Below, one piece after another: positions 59,171 to 64,000 of a stretch of 64,000 nucleotides of DNA. Source of the DNA: Balamuthia mandrillaris (Eukaryota > Discosea > Longamoebia > Balamuthiidae); assembly GCA_031835245.1 (NCBI GenBank), contig JAVKOQ010000136.1, positions 79,953 through 143,952 of the forward strand, given 5' to 3'. Position 1 is the first letter of the stretch, and every line of letters begins with the position of its first letter. The notes below the pieces were generated by a model. That model did no database searches. It was not told the origin of the DNA and saw only the letters and a program-made list of their open reading frames with translations. The translations under genes and the position numbers were made by a program.

Positions 59171-62100
59171 AACACAACAGGAATCATTGGAACCATTGGT
59201 TTTTTTTGTTTAAAATGGTTTTTTTCTATCTATTTTGGGCTATTAAAAATCTGGTTTTGTTTGGTTTTGTTTGGTTTTTTTTGGTTTTTTCTGGTTTTTT
59301 TTGAGGTCCAAATTTTGAGCTTTTTTGGTTTGCTTTAGTTTATTTTGGTCTTATCTGGTCTTTTTTGGTCTTTAAACTGGTCTTTTTTGGTCTACTATAA
59401 TCTATTATTTTCTCCTGTGTATGTTGGAGTTTTCCAACAGTACAAGCAACAGACTCTTTGTAACAAGCCACAAGACGTCACTGCTGCTTTCAAGCTCACA
59501 GTCCTCATTGAGACAGAGTTTCCCCAACCTTCTTCAAAAGATAAAGGTCACACCAAGTTATCACAAAGGCAATCATTACCCCACACAATGGGTGCTGTTT
59601 GTGCACACTGCAAACTATGCAACCACATGGAAGATCAGTGCCAGAAAAAGGCCTGCAGGCTACAACAGCAGGCTTCTCCAGCAATGTCTGCTACACCAGC
59701 CTCATCTTCTGCTCCTACAATATGCAACCCCATGTCAATACTGCTGCAACAAACATGTGTGCAACCACCAGCATGCCAGTCCTCTCTCAGCTCATGTTCC
59801 CTCAACTCCATGTCTTCTACGCAACAACAGAGCAGCATACCTGCCTCACTGCACTGAGCAGCAAGACTCTATTAGAGGTGAAGAGGAGTATGACAAGTTC
59901 TTTGAGTCACAACAGGCTCTCAACTCGATCACTGTCACGGATGATCTGCCTGGACCTAACGACCCTATCTGTGCTCTGATGACCATTAACAGCTGTCGTG
60001 TCACTGCTGTCATTGACTCTGGTGCCAGCCACTCCTTTATAGACCCTTCTATCGTTGACTTAGTTCATGCCAAAACCAAGCAAGCCAACTACATGGTCAA
60101 ACTCGGACACCATGAAACCACTGCTACATGTGCTGCCAAAACGGAGCCACTCGCTATTGGCTTCAGCGAACACTGTTTCCATCACATGTTCTCCGTTTTG
60201 CCTCAACCAGACGGTCAATTGATCATCCTGGGCTGAGACTTCATGTGCAAGTCCGGCATGGGCATAACAGACATCCCTATCGACTACCCTGAGGAACCAC
60301 TACCCTGCTCCAAGGACCATGACATCACCTGACACCAACATCAACATTTGGTGAAGGCTGTCAAGGAACACATCCACAAGTGCATTCTCGAGGCCATTGA
60401 GAAATACCTCCAGGAGAATGAGGCTCTACTGACAGGACCTTCCTGTATCCTCCCTGAAGCTGTCCTCCACCTAGACACTGGAGACCACCCTCCTGTCTTT
60501 CGCCATCAGTATCCCATCTCACACCATTTAATGCTTGTCATTGATCTGCAAGTGGTGGAATGGCTGCGTACTGGCATCATCGTGCTCGCCCCACCAGACA
60601 GTCCCTGGAACTCTCCTCTCACCGTCGTACCCAAGAAGGATGCTGACAGCAACATCACCCAGTGGCGTGTCTGCATCGACCTGTGCCTCCTGAACAAGCT
60701 CCTCTTGGACCTCACATACCCAATCCCTACTATCCGCAGCATTATCTCCAAAGTGCAAGGCTTTTTCATCGCCTCTGCCCTCGACCTTATCTGGTCTTAC
60801 ACACAATGTCCCATTGCTCCTGAAGACTGCATCAAAACTACATTCACATGGAACAGTCGTCATTACATGTTCATCACCGCCATTTTTGGCATCAAGATCG
60901 TTGCACAGCACTTCCAGCACCTCATGGACGTTGTCACTGCCGCTATTGCTGAGTTCACTTCCCATTACATTGATGATCTTGCTGTAGTTTCCCAAAGTAT
61001 GGAAGAACATATCAAGCACCTGATCCACATCATCCTCACTCTCACCACCGCAGGACTCCATATCCATTAGGAGAAGTGTCAGTTCAGGTACAAACGTCTC
61101 TGCATCCTCAGTTTCATCATCAATTGCAGCAACATCCTTCCCAATCAACGCAAGCTCTCCACCTTCACACTCCTAGAAGTACCATCCACCAGCAAGCAAA
61201 TGCAATCCTTCCTCAGCTTCGCAGGCTACCTTCATGACTTCATTCCCATGTTCGCCCAACTCATTCAGCCCCTTGACGCCCTCCAGTACATCAAGGATCT
61301 CCGCCCTCATTGGAACCAAGATTGCCAAGACACATTCAACGCCCTCAAGCACATCTTATCCAACCCACCTGTGCTCTCTCTCTATGACCCATCCTTACCT
61401 CTGTTGGTTGGCACCGATGCCTCCCAATTTGGTGTTGGTGCCATCCTCTACCAGATCGGACCCAACAACAAGCACTGCTACATCGTGTTCACAAGCAAGG
61501 CCCTCAACCCTGCCCAACGCAACAATCCTGCTACCAAATGTGAGATGCTAGCCATCCTCTTCGCTGTTCATACCTTCAGGACTGACTCTATGGCAACAAG
61601 TTCACGATCTATTCAGATCACAAGGCTTTGTCCTATCTCTTCACTTCTAACAGTAAGAACTACACCCTCAACTATTGGGCTCTTCTCATCTCAGAGTACA
61701 ACTTCAAGATCGTCCACCACCCTGGCATGCACATGATTCTTGAGGACTGTCTCTCTCAACTGTACTCATGCTCCTTCTGGGACAACAGCAGTCTTACACC
61801 TCCCTCCATCCCTCTTGACACCTCTTGCTTGGCTCAACACAAACCTTACTACCTCAAGGCCCTTGCTCTGGTTGACAACTCCCTGTGCACAGCCAAATCT
61901 GCTCTTAACAGGCACATCAAGGGCAGACTTAACAAGCAACTCCCTTCCACCTCCGAACAGAAACACCTCTTGCAGCTGTTTCACATAGAAGGACACCACA
62001 GAGCAGAAACCTTGTTCATCAAGATCTGGAACGAAGGCTACTATTGGCCTACTCTTCATGCTGACTGTTCCTGCACTTGCCACAGTGCAACAATTGCCTC

Positions 62101-63074
62101 AAGCACAACGTCACCAAACACGGCTTTCATCCTCTCAAAACCATCCATGCTACTTACCCCTTTGATCACATCGCCATTGATCTATTTGGCCCACTTCCCA
62201 CTTCTTCCAAAGGCTTTAACTATGTTCTTGTCACCACAGACATTACTACCTGGTTCACTTCTCTACACCCAGTCCATGCCAAGACTGCCAAAGATGTAGC
62301 TCACACCCTCTATCAAGTCGTCTCTGATTTTGGTCTTCCTAAGATCCTTCAGTCAGACAATGGCACTGAGTTCGTCAACATGGTCATCAAAGCTCTCAAG
62401 ACACTCTCTGGCTTTGAGCACCAGTTCATCTCAGCCTATCACCCTCGAGCTAATGGAGCTGCAGAAAGCCATGTCAAGCTGGCACACAACACCCTTAACA
62501 AGCTTGTTAACAGCAATTGGTCCCACTGGCACACCTTTCTACCTGCCGCCCAATATGCAATCAACCAACATGTCACCCATTGCCACAAGTCTTCCCCTTT
62601 CCAACTATTCTTTGGTTACCCAGCTATCACTCCACAAGACTATTCTACTTCTTCCTTCCAGCTTCCTACTGAAACCCTCCTCTTGGAGAACGCCAAGCAA
62701 ATGCACAATATTGTCTACCTAGCATCAGCATCTTCTACCTGGAAGCACAGCTCTAACATCAAGGCTCAACATGATTCTTCCAAGCCACTTTGTGAATTTT
62801 CTGCAAGCCATGCTATGCAAGCCTCCCAGGTCTCCTAAGTCTCTTCCTGAGTACTCTGGCCCTTACACAGTCATCCGCCACAATCATGGTGGTGCATACC
62901 TCCTCCAGGACAGCACTGGTGTTACCCTCCCTGACAAATTCAGCCCCAACCAGCTGAAGCTCATCACCCCTCCTAAGGACTCTACCAATGAACCCTGCCA
63001 GATGAGTATGAAATAGATGAAATCCTTGACCACAAGGCCCAGCTAACAAACGTGAATACTTTGTTCACTGGAAA

Positions 63075-63264
63075 TGTTAGCAGAGTAAATAGGTATATGG
63101 GAAAAGAGTATGTATTGTAGTCTGTAACTGTAGAAATAAACATAAAGATAGTGTTGGTATAAAAAGGATTGGTATCGTGGTCCTTATGGTGGTTTCGTGT
63201 TATCGTGTTCGTGTTCGTTCCTTCCTTATGTGGGGTAATGAGATGAGGGGTCACTCAATTAACA
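63075..63264 (-). repeat. Ty1/Copia long terminal repeat (3' LTR)
   Basis: On the minus strand the repeat begins TGTTAATTGAG and ends CTGCTAACA, giving the inverted TGTTA...TAACA ends typical of LTRs. It is 190 bp. A short purine run (AAGTGGGAG) lies immediately upstream of its start, as expected for a polypurine tract. It overlaps the last codons of the Copia pol frame. It abuts the Gypsy fossil at 63074. Confidence 0.75.
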
Positions 63265-64000
63265 CTCCCACTTGATCCCGATTCTCTTGTCTCATTCCGA
63301 TGTCCGTGATTAGTTTGACGTGTTTGTCTCGCGGTAGGGGTTTGGTCAGAACATCGGCGGGCATCTCGTCGCTGGCCATGTACTCCAGCTTGATGGTACC
63401 CTTCTTGGTTTCTTCCCTGATCTTGTGGTGTCGAATGTCGATGTGCTTTGTTCTGGAGTGGTTTCCTGGGTTCTTGGACAGTTCGATACATCCAATGTTG
63501 TCCTCGTAGATGATGGTAGGTCCCTCTTGGGTTTCTCCGATATCGTCTAGCAGTCTTCTTAACCAGATAGCTTCTTTGGTTGCTTCGGTGATACTCATAT
63601 ATTCGGCTTCGGTTGTAGATAGCGCGACGGTCTTCTGTTTTCTCGATTGCCATGATATTGGTCCTCCGCAGAATTTGAAGACATATCCCGTGGTCGATCT
63701 TCTTGAGTCGATGTTGTTGGCGTAGTCGGCGTCGGCGTATCCAATAAGTTTCGAAGCGTTAGCGTCGTTGGTGTCGAAGGTGATACCGTGGTTTCTTGTT
63801 CCGTTGAGGTAGCGAAAGATTCTTTTTAGGGCTTTCCAGTGTTCCACTTTGGGGTCAGCTGTGAATCTAGCGAGCTCGTTAACGGCAAATGCTATGTCGG
63901 GTCTGGTTCCGGTGGCTGCGTACATTAAGCTTCCGATTGCGTTTCGGTAAGGAACCTTGGGGTCGAGCTTCCTCGAATTGCTATACTTCGTTAGCTTTAC
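63075..64000 (-). mobile_element. Ty1/Copia retroelement, 3' part, running off the window
   Basis: The minus-strand frame carries the Copia reverse transcriptase end and RNase H: RPDIAFAVNELARF, LIGYADADYANNIDSRRSTT, GYVFKFCGGPISWQSRKQ, STTEAEYMSITEATKEAIWL, RTKHIDIRHHKIREE and MPADVLTKPLPRDKH. The visible 740 bp looks whole, and the 190-bp LTR follows. It inserted into the chromodomain-like end of the Gypsy fossil, so it is younger than that element. The rest, including the other LTR, lies beyond base 64000. Confidence 0.9.

Larger units (their letters stand above)
56101..59419. mobile_element. 3.3 kb element with 29-nt terminal inverted repeats, inserted in the Gypsy fossil
   Basis: The termini 56101-56129 and 59391-59419 are inverted copies differing at one base, and TA lies directly outside each end. 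Internally there is a purine minisatellite (56375-56755), a short zinc-finger frame (57179-57318), a 1.15 kb pyrimidine minisatellite (57319-58470) and a 0.64 kb purine minisatellite (58536-59170). No transposase is seen. A minus-strand patch near 56790-56865, preceded by a good acceptor (TTTATACAG), might be an exon. TA target sites and short inverted ends suggest a non-autonomous DNA transposon, but the arrays make it atypical. Confidence 0.65.
54880..63074 (+). mobile_element. Ty3/Gypsy (chromovirus-type) retroelement fossil, broken
   Basis: A gag-like part starts near 54.9 kb and a zinc knuckle lies near 59.6 kb. Then in order come an aspartic protease (VIDSGASHSFIDPS, near 60.0 kb), reverse transcriptase (near 60.4-61.1 kb, with YIDDLAVVSQ), RNase H (near 61.3-61.7 kb), integrase (near 62.0-62.7 kb) and a chromodomain-like end near 63.0 kb. 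That order is the Ty3/Gypsy order, and the last part points to the chromovirus branch. The element is broken about half a dozen times. It is also split by the 3.3 kb inverted-repeat element and cut at its 3' side by a Copia element. I could not define its own LTRs. It is older than both insertions and of moderate age. Confidence 0.85.

Noticed and set aside
57294-59338. Very long open frames (409 and 670 codons) on the plus strand
   Set aside because: They are produced by minisatellites lacking stop-forming words in several frames at once; two overlapping frames are open over the same array, so length is not evidence of coding.

Overview
The window is nuclear DNA from a unicellular eukaryote with gene-dense, intron-rich chromosomes. 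Most introns are about 40-150 nt, with GT-AG ends and pyrimidine-rich 3' ends. The gene content fits a free-living amoeba, most likely an amoebozoan near Acanthamoeba or Balamuthia. It includes a Zn2Cys6-PAS transcription factor, a DEP-RasGEF, a WASP-like CRIB/WH2 protein, an F-box/WD40 protein, Cys-rich CxC motifs and homopolymeric Ser/Asn/Gln tracts. This placement is an inference from families; no rRNA or other marker is present.

Layout. 0.3-9 kb: an intronless unknown protein, an F-box/WD40 protein, tRNA-Leu(CAA), a mitochondrial carrier and an RDM1 homologue. 9.2-14 kb: three probable mitochondrial proteins (a presequence-bearing thioredoxin-like protein, an ERV1/ALR sulfhydryl oxidase and a small one-span membrane protein) plus a second identical tRNA-Leu(CAA). 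14-31 kb: a short-chain dehydrogenase, COP9 signalosome subunit 9, an EF-hand protein, a Rad16-type SNF2/RING ATPase, the Zn2Cys6-PAS factor and a DEP-RasGEF. From 9 to 25 kb neighbouring genes alternate strand, so promoters and 3' ends are mostly shared regions. 31-49 kb: a WASP-like actin regulator, an unknown Ser/Pro-rich protein, UDP-N-acetylhexosamine pyrophosphorylase, a DHH-CBS-tRNA nucleotidyltransferase fusion of bacterial type, and a 29-exon gene joining a protein kinase, helical repeats, a UBR-type zinc finger and a SPRY domain.

From about 49.5 kb to the end the window is repeats and mobile elements. There is a repeat copy ending in a 29-nt terminus and an array of about a dozen perfect or near-perfect hairpins. 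Next come DNA-transposon transposase remnants and a broken Ty3/Gypsy chromovirus fossil. The fossil is split by a 3.3 kb element with 29-nt terminal inverted repeats, and is cut at its 3' side by a Ty1/Copia element that runs off the window.

The most unusual items are the kinase-UBR-SPRY gene, the hairpin array, the DHH-CBS-nucleotidyltransferase fusion in a spliced eukaryotic gene, and the 3.3 kb inverted-repeat element with kilobase-scale strand-asymmetric minisatellites.
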